From: Candidatus Companilactobacillus pullicola
Lineage (GTDB): Bacteria > Bacillota > Bacilli > Lactobacillales > Lactobacillaceae
Reading direction: 5' to 3'
Length of the DNA stretch: 64,000 nucleotides
Assembly (NCBI GenBank): GCA_019116025.1
Contig: DXCM01000021.1
Coordinates: forward strand, 1 to 64,000
Below, in pieces: positions 34,673 through 43,951 of the stretch (its first letter is position 1; each line of letters starts with the position of its first letter). The position numbers and the translations under genes were made by a program. The notes below the pieces were generated by a model. That model saw nothing but the letters and a program-made list of their open reading frames with translations, did no database searches and was not told the DNA's origin.

Positions 34673-35703
34673 CATCTTACAATTCCCAGATCGATCATTG
34701 ACTGAGCTGTGGCAATAATGGCTGTCTTGGCAGAACGAGGATTCCATCCTAACAAGTCCTTAGCCTTTTCGTTGCTAGTTCCGGCGTATTTACCAACAAT
34801 CGAAGCAATCATTCTTAATTGAGGATTAGATAACGCTGCCGTTTTCACAACTACATTAGGAATCGTCTTTGTCGGGATATTTTTAGCGTAATCAGGAAAC
34901 TCATTTCGTAAAATATCGGCCACATCCATCATCGACAAAGTTTCACCAGTTGTAGCTAAGAATCTTTCTCCGTTGGCCTTTGGTGAGGTCATAGCCAAGA
35001 TATGTAAGCTGGCTACGTCGCGAACATCAACATAACCTGAATCAACCTTAGGTAAAGCCTTAATCCTGCCCTCTAGCATTTGTTGAATCTGAATGTTGGA
35101 ATGGGAGTACTTAGCTGACAGAACTGGTCCCATAACCCCAACTGGATTGACAGTTGCTAATTCTAACCCATCTCCTTGTTTCTTGATAAAATCCCAAGCA
35201 GCCATTTCTGACATCGTCTTTGATTTTTGATATGGATGAATATTTTTGGCAGACAGATCTGACCAATCTTTTTCAGTGTACGGTGTCGTGCGGTTCTTAT
35301 GACCAGCAAAAACAGCGCCATAAGCTGATGTCAAAACTACTCGTTTAACTCCAGCATCCTTCGAGGCTTTTAGAACACGCAAAACTCCATCTACGGCTGG
35401 ACGAATCATTTCATCCTCATTTTTGAAGTTAAGCTTTGGGGTTGGTGAAGCCACGTGAATAACATACGTTGCACCACGCATAGTCTCTTCCCAATTCTTA
35501 TCCGAGGACAAATCTGCTTGAGCAAATGACAGGTCGGAAAAATCTTTTACTCCGCCATTGAATAGCATCTCTTTGATGACATCTTCTTTTTTAGCGGCAC
35601 GAACTGTCGTCCTGACGGCATAGCCTTGTTGTAATAATTGCAAAATAATGTGAACTGCGATAAAACCACTACCACCGGTAACGACTACTAATTGTTTTTT
35701 CAT
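34672..35703 (-). CDS. NAD(P)-dependent epimerase/dehydrogenase (extended SDR, dihydroflavonol reductase-like)
   Basis: A 343-residue oxidoreductase. The Rossmann start is VVVTGGSGFIAVHIILQLLQQGYAVRTTVR. The catalytic Ser region is VVLTSAYGAVFAGH and the YxxxK motif is YQKSK. These place it among extended SDRs related to aldehyde/ketone reductases. The ATG at 35703 has GGAG nine bases upstream; the longer frame is unlikely because its start has no RBS. It is divergent from a TetR gene 125 bp away, the usual layout for a repressor and its target. Confidence 0.9.
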   Translation of the reverse strand: MKKQLVVVTGGSGFIAVHIILQLLQQGYAVRTTVRAAKKEDVIKEMLFNGGVKDFSDLSFAQADLSSDKNWEETMRGATYVIHVASPTPKLNFKNEDEMIRPAVDGVLRVLKASKDAGVKRVVLTSAYGAVFAGHKNRTTPYTEKDWSDLSAKNIHPYQKSKTMSEMAAWDFIKKQGDGLELATVNPVGVMGPVLSAKYSHSNIQIQQMLEGRIKALPKVDSGYVDVRDVASLHILAMTSPKANGERFLATTGETLSMMDVADILRNEFPDYAKNIPTKTIPNVVVKTAALSNPQLRMIASIVGKYAGTSNEKAKDLLGWNPRSAKTAIIATAQSMIDLGIVR

Positions 35704-35828
35704 ATTTAATAACTCCATTTTCATTTTAACTGACGTTTCACTTGTAACGTGCATGAATGTATCCTACTATGTAAGAAACAGTTGCTCAAGTAAATCGGAA
35801 GCATCTGTGACAGAATGGAGAAAGTGTT

Positions 35829-36398
35829 ATGGCAGCGACCGAGCATTCACAGAAAATCAAACAAGATTCCCAGCAATATCTCATCACCGCACTATTACAA
35901 TTATTAAAGACTAAGGATTTTAACGATATCACTGTTACTCAAGTTGTAAAACGAGCTGGTGTTAGTCGAATGGCCTTTTACCGTAACTTTGAAAGTCTAG
36001 ACGACGTTTTGATAGCCTATATCGAACCCAAAATAAATGCTAGTTTTGAAAATATCATCAATCGCATCCCTCAAGATCAAAAGCTGAACGCCTTGGGTTC
36101 ATTCTTTGAAGAAATAGCTGACACTTTGAAAATGGCCGTTAATAGGCACTATGAATCGATCATTCAGGATATTTTCAATAAAAATATGACCAAATTTTAC
36201 GATCAAACTATGAATTGGAGTCAGTTCTCCCCTATGCAACGCAAATACTGGGTCAAATTTATGAGTGCTGGTGTCTATGCGATTTGGCGTGAATGGCTGA
36301 TCAGTGGTCAAAATGAGACCATCAATGACATTCATGTCCTGTTGGCCGATTTTCAAATCTCAACCCTAAAAGCTTTAGAAAATGAAACGACAAAATAG
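35829..36398 (+). CDS. TetR/AcrR family regulator
   Basis: A 189-residue repressor. Residues 15-60 form the TetR helix-turn-helix (ITALLQLLKTKDFNDITVTQVVKRAGVSRMAFYRNFESLDDVLIAYI). The C-terminal ligand domain is of the TetR_C_8-like type. It is divergent from the SDR gene, which is the probable target. Its 3' end overlaps a small minus-strand ORF (36322-36474) by 77 bp. GGAG precedes the ATG. Confidence 0.9.
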   Translation: MAATEHSQKIKQDSQQYLITALLQLLKTKDFNDITVTQVVKRAGVSRMAFYRNFESLDDVLIAYIEPKINASFENIINRIPQDQKLNALGSFFEEIADTLKMAVNRHYESIIQDIFNKNMTKFYDQTMNWSQFSPMQRKYWVKFMSAGVYAIWREWLISGQNETINDIHVLLADFQISTLKALENETTK

Positions 36399-36474
36399 TA
36401 CCACCGACAAGAACTCCACCGACTATTAGGGTACTAACAGCCATAAATTTAAAAACTGATTTTACTGTATCCAT
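36322..36474 (-). CDS. Small membrane protein, 50 aa, coupled to the YmgE-type gene
   Basis: A 50-codon ORF whose ribosome site (TGAGGT) overlaps the TGA stop of the YmgE-type gene; its ATG lies nine bases after that stop, which suggests coupled translation. The protein has one hydrophobic span (FKFMAVSTLIVGGVLVGGTILSF) between a short basic N-terminus and a polar C-terminus ending in HECH. It runs antisense across the last 77 bp of the tetR gene. No family recognised; the operon arrangement supports it. Confidence 0.55.
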   Translation of the reverse strand: MDTVKSVFKFMAVSTLIVGGVLVGGTILSFHFLKLLGLRFENRPTGHECH

Positions 36475-36483
36475 AGTTATACC

Positions 36484-36729
36484 TCACGATGTTTTTTTGA
36501 CGAAAAATGATACCACTAAGACTAAAATAATAGCTCCTATCAACGAAGGGATAATCGCCATCCCCGCTAGTTGTGGACCCCAGGCTCCTAATATTCCCTC
36601 ACCTAGAGCTGATCCCACAATACCAGCTAAAATATTGCTGATCCATCCCATTGATTTTCCATTATTAGTAATGGCACCCGCAAGAGCACCAATAATAGCT
36701 CCGACAATGATTACCCATAACCAGTGCAT
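36484..36729 (-). CDS. GlsB/YeaQ/YmgE-family stress membrane protein
   Basis: An 81-residue protein with three hydrophobic helices and glycine-zipper motifs (IIVGAIIGALAGAITNN, GWISNILAGIVGSALGEGILG, LIGAIILVLVVSFFVKK). This is the transglycosylase-associated/YmgE family, linked to general or envelope stress in Gram-positive bacteria. AAGGAGGG precedes the ATG. A small membrane ORF follows, nine bases after the stop. Confidence 0.9.
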   Translation of the reverse strand: MHWLWVIIVGAIIGALAGAITNNGKSMGWISNILAGIVGSALGEGILGAWGPQLAGMAIIPSLIGAIILVLVVSFFVKKTS

Positions 36730-36799
36730 AAGATTACCCTCCTTAATAATATTTATATCCTAATATTATTAAATTCCAGTAAGTTACGCACGAAATATG

Positions 36800-37390
36800 C
36801 TACTGAAATGGATTACCATATTTTTTACAATACTCGTAGAATCCATTATCATACAATTCAATCAAAGGTTTTAATTGCTCATCAGGCAAAAACTGGATTA
36901 ATTTTAAAACAGCTTCAGTAAAATCTAATGCAGCTGTACCATTAGCAGTTACTAAATTCCTATCACTAACTACTTGTTGAGGTAGAAATTGATCAGAATT
37001 ATCGTATTCTGAGTAATTCTTCCAAATTGCTTGGGAGTTTCCCGTATGTTTATAACCAGTCAACAATCCATTTTTAGCTAAGTAATCAACAGCACCACAG
37101 ATAGCACCAACCGGTTGATTATTGTCTAATCTATCAGAAATTAGTTCTTTTAATTTTTCATTCTCAACATCCCATGAGTTTCCACCAATTAGAACTAACA
37201 AATCAATTTGTTCAGGTAATTCATCAATTTGATAATCAACTATTGTTTTGAACCCACCAATGGATGTCACCTCATCGGTTAAGGAGGCAGTCTTAACTGT
37301 CCATTCAGAATTCTGATTTAATTGACTTGATAAATAAGAACCCTCCCAGTCTGCATATTCATTTAATATAAAAAAGATTGCTGTTTTCAT
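36800..37390 (-). CDS. DJ-1/PfpI family protein
   Basis: A 196-residue class I amidotransferase-like protein. The nucleophile elbow is AICGAVDYLA (Cys near 99) with a preceding LLVLIGGNSWD loop. The N-terminal AIFFILNEYADWEGSYLSSQL has the Glu/Asp of the subfamily. Activity may be a deglycase, amidase or unknown hydrolase. It stands alone with a strong AAAGGAG. Repeat unit 2A lies upstream of it. Confidence 0.88.
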   Translation of the reverse strand: MKTAIFFILNEYADWEGSYLSSQLNQNSEWTVKTASLTDEVTSIGGFKTIVDYQIDELPEQIDLLVLIGGNSWDVENEKLKELISDRLDNNQPVGAICGAVDYLAKNGLLTGYKHTGNSQAIWKNYSEYDNSDQFLPQQVVSDRNLVTANGTAALDFTEAVLKLIQFLPDEQLKPLIELYDNGFYEYCKKYGNPFQ

Positions 37391-37583
37391 TAATTAATGA
37401 CTCCTTTGATATTTTAAATTTTATATAACAATTAATCATAACGTAATATCAACAACTATACATTCAAAAATGCGTTCATACGCAACCAATACATATGGTT
37501 GATATGAGCACCTTTTTAATTTAAAGACATTTTTAAGCCAAAATCTATAGTAATCCTCCAAACTAAGAATCAAACTACTATTT

Positions 37584-37756
37584 AGTCTGGAACAAAAACG
37601 GGAAATGCGTTCAGCTATGAAATTATTGTTATCGGCTTTGCCGATTACAATAAGGCCGACTTTGGAAATCCATTATTTTACACAAAGTGTAAAATAATTA
37701 GTTTCGAATCGCGCCCATAGCGTTCCAATGCATTTCCCGTTTTTGTGGAGGACGAC
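37584..37756 (+). repeat. Class-A structured unit 2A, 173 nt
   Basis: A solo class-A unit with a perfect closing stem ACAAAAACGGGAAATGC / GCATTTCCCGTTTTTGT. The corresponding stem in unit 3A is GTAAAAATTGGGAAT / ATTCCCAATTTTTAC, so both arms changed together. The inner hairpins and the CGTTCCA motif match unit 1A. It lies 27 bp past the stop of the minus-strand exporter gene. No class-B partner is seen here. Confidence 0.8.
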
Positions 37757-37783
37757 AATTTAAGCGTCATCCCCCCTTTCATA

Positions 37784-39253
37784 CTATTTAATAATATTCT
37801 TATTTTTATCTCTAATATTAACAATCAAAACAATAACAAACAGTACAACCGTAACTAGGAAAACATTGTGCATCCCTTCAATAATTATCTTTTGCATTGA
37901 AGGAATTAAACTAGCTTCCGAGTTTTGGTTAGAACTAATGAATCTATCAACTTGTTGGAATGGTACATTAGGATATTTAACTAACTCATGATTAATCGAC
38001 AAATTAAAGACTAATCCCAAAATACCGGTCATAACTGTCTGTCCTAAGGTTCTACCTAGAGTCAACATTGATGAAGCTGTACCTACGTCATTTTCTGGCA
38101 CTACTTCCTGAGAAATCAAGGTATTCATGGTAATAATGATACCTAGACCACCACCGGTAATAGCAGCAATGATGTAGAACATTATCATTGGGAAATTGAG
38201 ACTAGCAAAGACTAATAGCAAGTAGAACAGCATCTGAATTATGAGAACAGGAATTGCAATCCTTTTGGGAATAAACTTTTTAACCAATATCCCTACTAAG
38301 AATGATGCTGGCAACCACAATACCGGACTGGGTGTTATTGCCAAACCTGCGATTGATGCGGAAACTCGATAAACTGATTGCAACCAAATTGGGAAGTAGA
38401 TCTGAAAACTTATCTGAACTCCACTTAGCAATAGTGTTGTCAAAATTTGAACTTTAAACAATTGATTTTTAAAGAGTGGCAATGGAATAATTGGATCGTC
38501 TGATCTTCTTTCTGAATAGACCAAGACCACTGTGGAGATAATTAGGATAACAAGCATTACTAAGATCAATGGAATCGACAATCTAGTCTCACCGATCAAC
38601 TGTAGAAAAATCAATAGTGAAACTAATGTTGCTGTAAGACTGAGAGTTCCTTTGTAATCAATGTTAGCTTTTTTATCTTTTACTTTTCTGCTTTCGTCAA
38701 ACCCTATCAAAATTAGAATTAGCACGATTATTCCTAAGGGTACATTGATAAAGAATATCCAGTGCCAATTCAATCTATCAACAACAAAACCGCCGATCAG
38801 TGGACCCAACAAAGCTGAGATCCCCCAACCGGTATTATTCAAAGCTATGATATTTGAACGTTTGTCATACGGAAACAGGTCAGCAATTATGGTGAATGTC
38901 ATTGGCATAACTGCTCCGGCACCAAATCCCTGAATGGCTCTGAAAATAATCAACAGATAAATATTAGGCGCTATCCCTGAAAGGAAAGATCCTAATAAGA
39001 AAATAATTAAGCCACTGACGAATATCGGTTTACGCCCCAATTGATCAGATAGCTTCCCATATACAGGTGTGCTGACAGCTGTCGTCAACAAATACATTGC
39101 AAAGACCCAACTTTGTAAAGCCAAACCATTCAATTTACTAATAATCGTCGGCATGGCTGTGGTAACAATTGTCGTTTCTACCGAAGTCATGAAAGTCGCG
39201 ATAAAAATAGCAATCATCGTTAATATTAAATCTAACCGCTTATTTTTTAACAT
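37784..39253 (-). CDS. MFS multidrug exporter, DHA2 (EmrB/QacA) family
   Basis: A 489-residue protein with about 14 membrane spans. The early VETTIVTTAMPTIISKLNGLALQSWVFAMYLLTTAVSTPVYGKLSDQLGRKPIF is a textbook DHA2 start with motif A. Motif C lies in GWGISALLGPLIGGFVVDRLNWHWIFFINVPLG. It pumps out drugs or toxic organic ions using the proton gradient. AAAGGAAG precedes the ATG. Stand-alone; structured unit 2A just downstream may act as its terminator. Confidence 0.92.
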   Translation of the reverse strand: MLKNKRLDLILTMIAIFIATFMTSVETTIVTTAMPTIISKLNGLALQSWVFAMYLLTTAVSTPVYGKLSDQLGRKPIFVSGLIIFLLGSFLSGIAPNIYLLIIFRAIQGFGAGAVMPMTFTIIADLFPYDKRSNIIALNNTGWGISALLGPLIGGFVVDRLNWHWIFFINVPLGIIVLILILIGFDESRKVKDKKANIDYKGTLSLTATLVSLLIFLQLIGETRLSIPLILVMLVILIISTVVLVYSERRSDDPIIPLPLFKNQLFKVQILTTLLLSGVQISFQIYFPIWLQSVYRVSASIAGLAITPSPVLWLPASFLVGILVKKFIPKRIAIPVLIIQMLFYLLLVFASLNFPMIMFYIIAAITGGGLGIIITMNTLISQEVVPENDVGTASSMLTLGRTLGQTVMTGILGLVFNLSINHELVKYPNVPFQQVDRFISSNQNSEASLIPSMQKIIIEGMHNVFLVTVVLFVIVLIVNIRDKNKNIIK

Positions 39254-39439
39254 GATGAAAGCTTCCTTTTATTGTTTTCGTGACAGGATTATAGACCAAA
39301 GTTAAAAATATTTATAAAATATGGTACCAAAAATACAATTCGACATTTATTAATCGCCATATTATTGCAATGACTTGCTTCTTTATATAACATATTTAGT
39401 GATGAAAGCTTCATATTAAAAGAAAAGAGTGATTTCGTA

Positions 39440-40624
39440 ATGGAAAAAACGTTGATCGTCAACGCCGGCAGTTCATCCCTAAAATGGAAATTATTTGAAA
39501 TGCCCTCCGAAAAAGTTTTGGCAAGTGGTACTGTGGAAAGAATCAATGCCCCTGCTTCCTTCTTCAAGATGAAATATAATGGTAAGAAATTTGAAAAAAC
39601 ACAAGATAATCTAACTCAGAATCAAGCTGCACAAATGGTTTTTGAGGAATTGCAAAATCTAGATATCATTAAGGATCTATCTGAAATTACCGCCGTAGCA
39701 CACCGTGTCGTAGCCGGAGGTCAAGTTTTCAAACATGCCGTTGAAATTACTCCTGACGTGTTGAAACAAATCAAAGCACTCAGTGACTTTGCCCCACTTC
39801 ACAATCCTATGGAGGCTAAAGGAATCGAAACGATGGCACAGACTTTGCCTAACGTAAAACAATATGCCGTCTTCGATAGTCAATTTTTCACTGATTTACC
39901 TGAGAAAAATGCTATCTACAGTTTGCCTTATGAATTAACTAAGAAATATCAAATCCGTCGTTATGGCGAACACGGTATTTCCCACAGTTATTTGACTGAA
40001 CGTGCTGCAAAATTACTCAACAAGCCACAAGCAGACGTTAACTTGGTCACAATGCATCTAGGCAGTGGTGCCTCTCTAGCCGCCGTTAAAAATGGTAAAG
40101 CTTTTGATACTTCAATGGGATTCACACCTCTAAATGGTGTCACAATGGGAACACGTTCCGGAGACATCGATCCCGCCTTAGTGCCCTTTTTAATGAAAGA
40201 ATTAAAACTCGATGATCCACAACAAGTTCTAGACATCTTCAACCAAAAATCAGGACTCTTAGGAATTGCCGAATTCTCATCTGATATGCGTGATATTAAG
40301 GCTCAAGAAGATACTAACGAACAAGCTAAACTAGCCATCGATATCTTCGTTAACCGCGTTGTTAAATACGCCGGAAGTTTCCTAACTGAATTGCATCACG
40401 CCGATGCCCTAGTCTTTGCTGGTGGTATCGCTGAAAATAACGCTTGGTTAAGAAAACAAATCATCGATGAACTCGCTATTTTCAATGTAAAACTAGACGA
40501 CAAATTAAATGAAGCCGCTCAAGAAGGATTGATCAGTAGTCCTGACTCAGCTATCAAAGTATTCTTGATTCCGACTGACGAAGAATTAATGATGGTTCGC
40601 CAAGTCGCTAAGATTCAAAACTAA
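39440..40624 (+). CDS. ackA: Acetate kinase
   Basis: A 394-residue ASKHA enzyme that converts acetyl phosphate and ADP to acetate and ATP. Signatures: TLIVNAGSSSLKWKLFEM at the start, then VAHRVVAGG, YGEHGISHSYLTERA, MGFTPLNGVTMGTRSGDIDPAL and VFAGGIAENNAWLR near the end. Length is normal. The RBS (GAGTGA) is modest. A strong terminator follows. It is likely one of several ackA copies, as is usual in lactobacilli (inference). Confidence 0.95.
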   Translation: MEKTLIVNAGSSSLKWKLFEMPSEKVLASGTVERINAPASFFKMKYNGKKFEKTQDNLTQNQAAQMVFEELQNLDIIKDLSEITAVAHRVVAGGQVFKHAVEITPDVLKQIKALSDFAPLHNPMEAKGIETMAQTLPNVKQYAVFDSQFFTDLPEKNAIYSLPYELTKKYQIRRYGEHGISHSYLTERAAKLLNKPQADVNLVTMHLGSGASLAAVKNGKAFDTSMGFTPLNGVTMGTRSGDIDPALVPFLMKELKLDDPQQVLDIFNQKSGLLGIAEFSSDMRDIKAQEDTNEQAKLAIDIFVNRVVKYAGSFLTELHHADALVFAGGIAENNAWLRKQIIDELAIFNVKLDDKLNEAAQEGLISSPDSAIKVFLIPTDEELMMVRQVAKIQN

Positions 40625-40672
40625 ATTTTTCAACATAAATGTGTGACAAATCCACTTAAAAGTAAAAGTCCC

Positions 40673-40707
40673 CATGACTCAGAAGTTGAGTTATGGGGGC
40701 TTTTTGT
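40673..40707 (+). terminator. Terminator of ackA
   Basis: AAAGTCCCCATGACTCA / TTGAGTTATGGGGGCTTT with one G-U, followed by a T run. Confidence 0.9.
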
Positions 40708-40735
40708 TTCTCAATTTTGTGAAACAGTATATTGA

Positions 40736-40753
40736 TTGACAATACAAATTGTC
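40736..40753 (+). promoter_or_regulatory. Promoter -35 with palindrome upstream of the SemiSWEET gene
   Basis: TTGACA at 40736 overlaps the perfect palindrome GACAAT-ACAA-ATTGTC (40738-40753). A regulator binding here would cover the -35 box. It lies about 120 bp before the gene start. Confidence 0.5.
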
Positions 40754-40874
40754 TGGTTTATTTTGTACGTATGGTCAAATATTATTAATTAAATAATATA
40801 ATAATGACTTTTTTAACGTCCAAAATTTACCTGACGACGAAAAAAGCTGGGCATTTGAAAGGAAGTTAATTTAA

Positions 40875-41153
40875 TTGCAGAGGATAAGTTCAGAAAAAGT
40901 AGAGAGAATTGGGACAATCGCTAGTGCGATGTCTGTTTTAATGTACGTTTCTTATATTCCCCAGATTATCTCCAACCTATCTGGTAGTAAGGGAAATCCT
41001 ATTCAACCACTCGTTGCTTTTATCAACTGCACCATTTGGACAGCTTATGGATTACTCAAGAAAGAAAAGGATTGGCCTATCGTATGGGCAAATATTCCTG
41101 GTATCTTTCTTGGAGCAGCAACATTCATCACTGCAGTATTTAATTTTGGTTAA
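40875..41153 (+). CDS. SemiSWEET sugar transporter
   Basis: A 92-residue, three-helix membrane protein of the PQ-loop/SWEET family. The family PQ motif is in MSVLMYVSYIPQIISNLSG. The middle helix reads PLVAFINCTIWTAYGLLKKEKDWPIVWANIPG with the conserved Asn and Trp. Two copies pair to form a sugar uniporter. The start is TTG with GAAAGGAAG upstream; there is no in-frame ATG nearby. A perfect-stem terminator follows. Confidence 0.9.
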   Translation: MQRISSEKVERIGTIASAMSVLMYVSYIPQIISNLSGSKGNPIQPLVAFINCTIWTAYGLLKKEKDWPIVWANIPGIFLGAATFITAVFNFG

Positions 41154-41164
41154 TTTGAAGATTT

Positions 41165-41207
41165 AAAAACGGTATCTATAGTTATCCTATAGATACCGTT
41201 ATTTTTT
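41165..41207. terminator. Bidirectional terminator
   Basis: AACGGTATCTATAG / CTATAGATACCGTT around a five-base loop, with A and T runs. It ends both the SemiSWEET gene and the convergent osmoprotectant operon. Confidence 0.92.
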
Positions 41208-42732
41208 ACTTCAATAAACCTTTTTTAACCAAATAATCATGAGCCACAACACTGGCTTTCTTATTCTTAACACTGACTTGATAATTCATCTTCTGCATAT
41301 CTTCAGCAGAGATCTTACCAGCCAACTTATTCAAACTCTTAACGACTCCAGGATTCTGCTTAGCAAAACTCTCATTCATCAATGGTGCACCCTGATATGG
41401 TGGGAAGAAATGCTTATCATCCTTCAAAACTACCAAATGATACTCGGCAACTTCTGGATCAGTCGTATAACCATCTACTAAATTAACACGGTCATTGGCG
41501 ATGGCCTTATAACGCAAGGACGGTTCCATTCGTTTAATGTTAGCAAAGTCTAAGTCATACTCTTTCTTTAATCCTAAATAACCATCAGCCTGGTTAGAAA
41601 AGTCGGGATCAAATCCAGCAATAACTTTATCATTCACTCGTTTCAAATCGCTTAACTTAGTAACATGATATTTCTTAGAAAACTCTTTAGTTACGGCCAA
41701 ATCATAACCGTTCTCATACTTCATTGGTTTTAAGAAACTCATATTTTCTTGCTCGGATAGTTCTTCTTTGGCAATTTGATAGGTCTTTTCTGGATCTTTT
41801 GGTGTCGGCTTATCGTATTTTACCAAAGCTTCCAAAACTGTTCCGGTAAATTCTGGATAAATATCAACATCTTGACGTTTCAATGCTTTGTACAAGAAAG
41901 TTGTAGCTCCAAAATTAGGCTTCAAAGTTACCTGAGCTTTGGGATTATCCTGTTTGATCAAATCTTTGTACATGTTGATCAAAATTTCAGGCTCACTACC
42001 TAGTTTACCAGCAATTGTTATCTGAACTGGTTGTGGTTTGGTCATCTGATAAACTTTATTACCACCAAATCCTAGTAACAATAAGAGTACTACAATGCCA
42101 CTCGCATAGATTCGACGATTTGAAGAACCAATAAATTTCAAGAGTCCACTGAAAATAAAGGCCAATAAAGCTGATAGAACACCACCGATAATTAGGTAAT
42201 AATTATTATTTTGTTGAATACCCAACATAATATAATCACCTAAACCACCGGCACCAATGAAGGCAGCTAATGTTGCTGTACCAATAATCATGACCAAAGC
42301 AATTCTGATTCCGGAGATAATCATTGGCAAAGCTAACGGAAATTCTAGTCGTTGTAATCTTTTCCACTTCGACAATCCAAAGGCAACCGCAGCTTCCTCC
42401 AGATTAGGATCAATATTGGTCAATCCGGAATAAGTATTTTGGTACAAAGGCATGATAGCATACATTGTTAAAGCTACAACTGCCGGTACCGTTCCAATCC
42501 CTACAATTGGAATCAACAATCCCAACAAGGCCAAACTAGGAATCGTCTGAATGATCCCAGCAATCTGTAATCCCACTTCACCAAAGCGGCGATGGTTTCG
42601 TAACAAAATAGCCAGCGGTATTGCGATTAGCATGGCAATCAATAGTGAAATAAATGAAATACCAATATGCTGATACAGTGATTTGAAAATTTCAGCACGT
42701 TGGCTGACCATCGTTTGTAATAACATTTGCAT
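41206..42732 (-). CDS. Osmoprotectant ABC transporter permease fused to substrate-binding domain
   Basis: A 508-residue fusion. Residues 1-215 are an OpuCB/ProW-type permease with the EAA-like loop ALTMYAIMPLYQNTYSGLTNIDPNLEEAAVAFGLSKWKRLQRLEFPLALPMI. After a membrane helix near 218, residues about 235-508 form a type II solute-binding domain (ITIAGKLGSEPEILINMYKDLI ... YPEFTGTVLEALVKYDK). This gives a membrane-tethered receptor for glycine betaine, carnitine or choline. Its ATG overlaps the ATPase stop (TAATG). Confidence 0.93.
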   Translation of the reverse strand: MQMLLQTMVSQRAEIFKSLYQHIGISFISLLIAMLIAIPLAILLRNHRRFGEVGLQIAGIIQTIPSLALLGLLIPIVGIGTVPAVVALTMYAIMPLYQNTYSGLTNIDPNLEEAAVAFGLSKWKRLQRLEFPLALPMIISGIRIALVMIIGTATLAAFIGAGGLGDYIMLGIQQNNNYYLIIGGVLSALLAFIFSGLLKFIGSSNRRIYASGIVVLLLLLGFGGNKVYQMTKPQPVQITIAGKLGSEPEILINMYKDLIKQDNPKAQVTLKPNFGATTFLYKALKRQDVDIYPEFTGTVLEALVKYDKPTPKDPEKTYQIAKEELSEQENMSFLKPMKYENGYDLAVTKEFSKKYHVTKLSDLKRVNDKVIAGFDPDFSNQADGYLGLKKEYDLDFANIKRMEPSLRYKAIANDRVNLVDGYTTDPEVAEYHLVVLKDDKHFFPPYQGAPLMNESFAKQNPGVVKSLNKLAGKISAEDMQKMNYQVSVKNKKASVVAHDYLVKKGLLK

Positions 42733-43664
42733 TATTGATTGTCCCCCTCTTTTTCAAAGTAAGCTAACAACTGTTGAGGGGTCAATGAGTATGACTTACC
42801 CTGATAACTAAATTTTATTTCGGCGTGGTCTTTTAAACTGTTAACCAGTTCACCAAAAAGCTCAACTTCTGGATATTCGGTTGAATTAGGAATTTCCGTT
42901 AAAACTTTGGAACCAATCAAGAAGTCCATATTCCACCAATGTGGCGTTCTAGCACCAAAGAATTTCTTAACAAAATCATTGGCCGGATTTTGCATGATTT
43001 CATGTGGTGTTCCAACTTGTTGAATCTCGCCCTGATTTAAGATGGCAATTCTCTGCCCCATCCGCAAAGCCTCTTGCATATCATGGGTTACAAAGACAAC
43101 TGTCATCTTATATTTAGCATGCAATTTTAAAACTAAATCCTGTGATTTACGTCTTAAAACCGGATCCAAAGCACTAAAAGATTCATCCATTAAAACTAAT
43201 TTAGGACTGGTTGCCAAAGCACGGATAATAGCAACACGTTGTTGTTGACCACCAGATAACTCGTCTGGCATTCTTTTAGCATATTTTTTAGGATCAAGTT
43301 CAACTGATTCCAATAATTCAGCTGCACGTTTATGACGTTCTACCTTTGAAACACCCTTTTGTTCCAGTTGAATGGCAATATTATCTTCTACATTCAGATT
43401 AGGGAATAAACTGCTATCTTGTAGAACGTAACCCATGTCGAGACGTAATTTCTGTACGTCGTAATCCTTGATCTTTTTGTCAGCAAAATAGACGTCGCCA
43501 TCGGTGGGTACTGTCAGTTGGTTTAACATTCTCAATAATGTTGTTTTACCGCTACCACTGGGACCGACTAATACGAACAATTCTCCGTCATTGATGGTTA
43601 AATTAATATCATGTAAAACAGAGTTTTTTTCGTATTTCATCCCTACATTCTTATACGTTATCAA
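42732..43664 (-). CDS. Osmoprotectant ABC transporter ATP-binding protein
   Basis: A 310-residue ATPase partner of the fused permease/receptor. Walker A GPSGSGKTTLLRM, Q-loop MGYVLQDSSLFP, signature LSGGQQQRVAI and Walker B LVLMDESFSALDP are intact. It lacks the tandem CBS domains of some OpuCA proteins; instead it ends in a short unusual segment of about 70 residues. Start is TTG with GAGAGGGGA upstream. Candidate operator repeats lie in the promoter region. Confidence 0.93.
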   Translation of the reverse strand: MITYKNVGMKYEKNSVLHDINLTINDGELFVLVGPSGSGKTTLLRMLNQLTVPTDGDVYFADKKIKDYDVQKLRLDMGYVLQDSSLFPNLNVEDNIAIQLEQKGVSKVERHKRAAELLESVELDPKKYAKRMPDELSGGQQQRVAIIRALATSPKLVLMDESFSALDPVLRRKSQDLVLKLHAKYKMTVVFVTHDMQEALRMGQRIAILNQGEIQQVGTPHEIMQNPANDFVKKFFGARTPHWWNMDFLIGSKVLTEIPNSTEYPEVELFGELVNSLKDHAEIKFSYQGKSYSLTPQQLLAYFEKEGDNQ

Positions 43665-43755
43665 CTTATTTCCCCTCTCCGAAACTAACTTACCTTAATA
43701 ATAAATATCTTCTAACTTTTAAACAAAAAATTAGCACAATAATATCAATTTACTT

Positions 43756-43790
43756 GTTACAGAATAAACTGTACATCTACGTTACAGTCA
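43756..43790 (-). promoter_or_regulatory. Promoter region with repeated GTTACAG motif
   Basis: GTTACAG occurs at 43756 and again at 43781, 25 bp apart, with an inverted CTGTAC between them. A minus-strand TTGACT overlaps the second copy. It is a plausible site for osmotic control of the transporter operon, for example by a BusR-like repressor (inference). Confidence 0.4.
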
Positions 43791-43894
43791 AGTTTTTTAA
43801 CAACTGTTTATAACGATATACTTACTTCAAAGGGCAGTACATTCATTTAATTAAGTCTTTGAGGGAAATTTTATTATTTTTTAAAGTGAAATAA

Positions 43895-43944
43895 GAAGGC
43901 CAAAATGATAACCACTTTATATTGTGGTAACCATTTTGACCTTC
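43895..43944 (-). terminator. Terminator of the asnS-acetyltransferase unit
   Basis: A long imperfect stem GAAGG-CAAAATG..ACCAC / GTGGT..CATTTTG-CCTTC between the acetyltransferase stop and the transporter promoter. The T run is short. Confidence 0.7.
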
Positions 43945-43951
43945 TTTAGGG

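Noticed and set aside
14325..37550. Similar sequence after htpX (about 14325-14390) and before unit 2A (about 37495-37560), both containing GGTTGATATGAG and AAGCCA
   Set aside because: The similarity is short and partly due to AT-rich terminator sequence; not enough to call a repeat family by eye.
39289..39567. 92-aa minus-strand ORF over the start of ackA
   Set aside because: Antisense shadow of a clear gene, with no RBS support.
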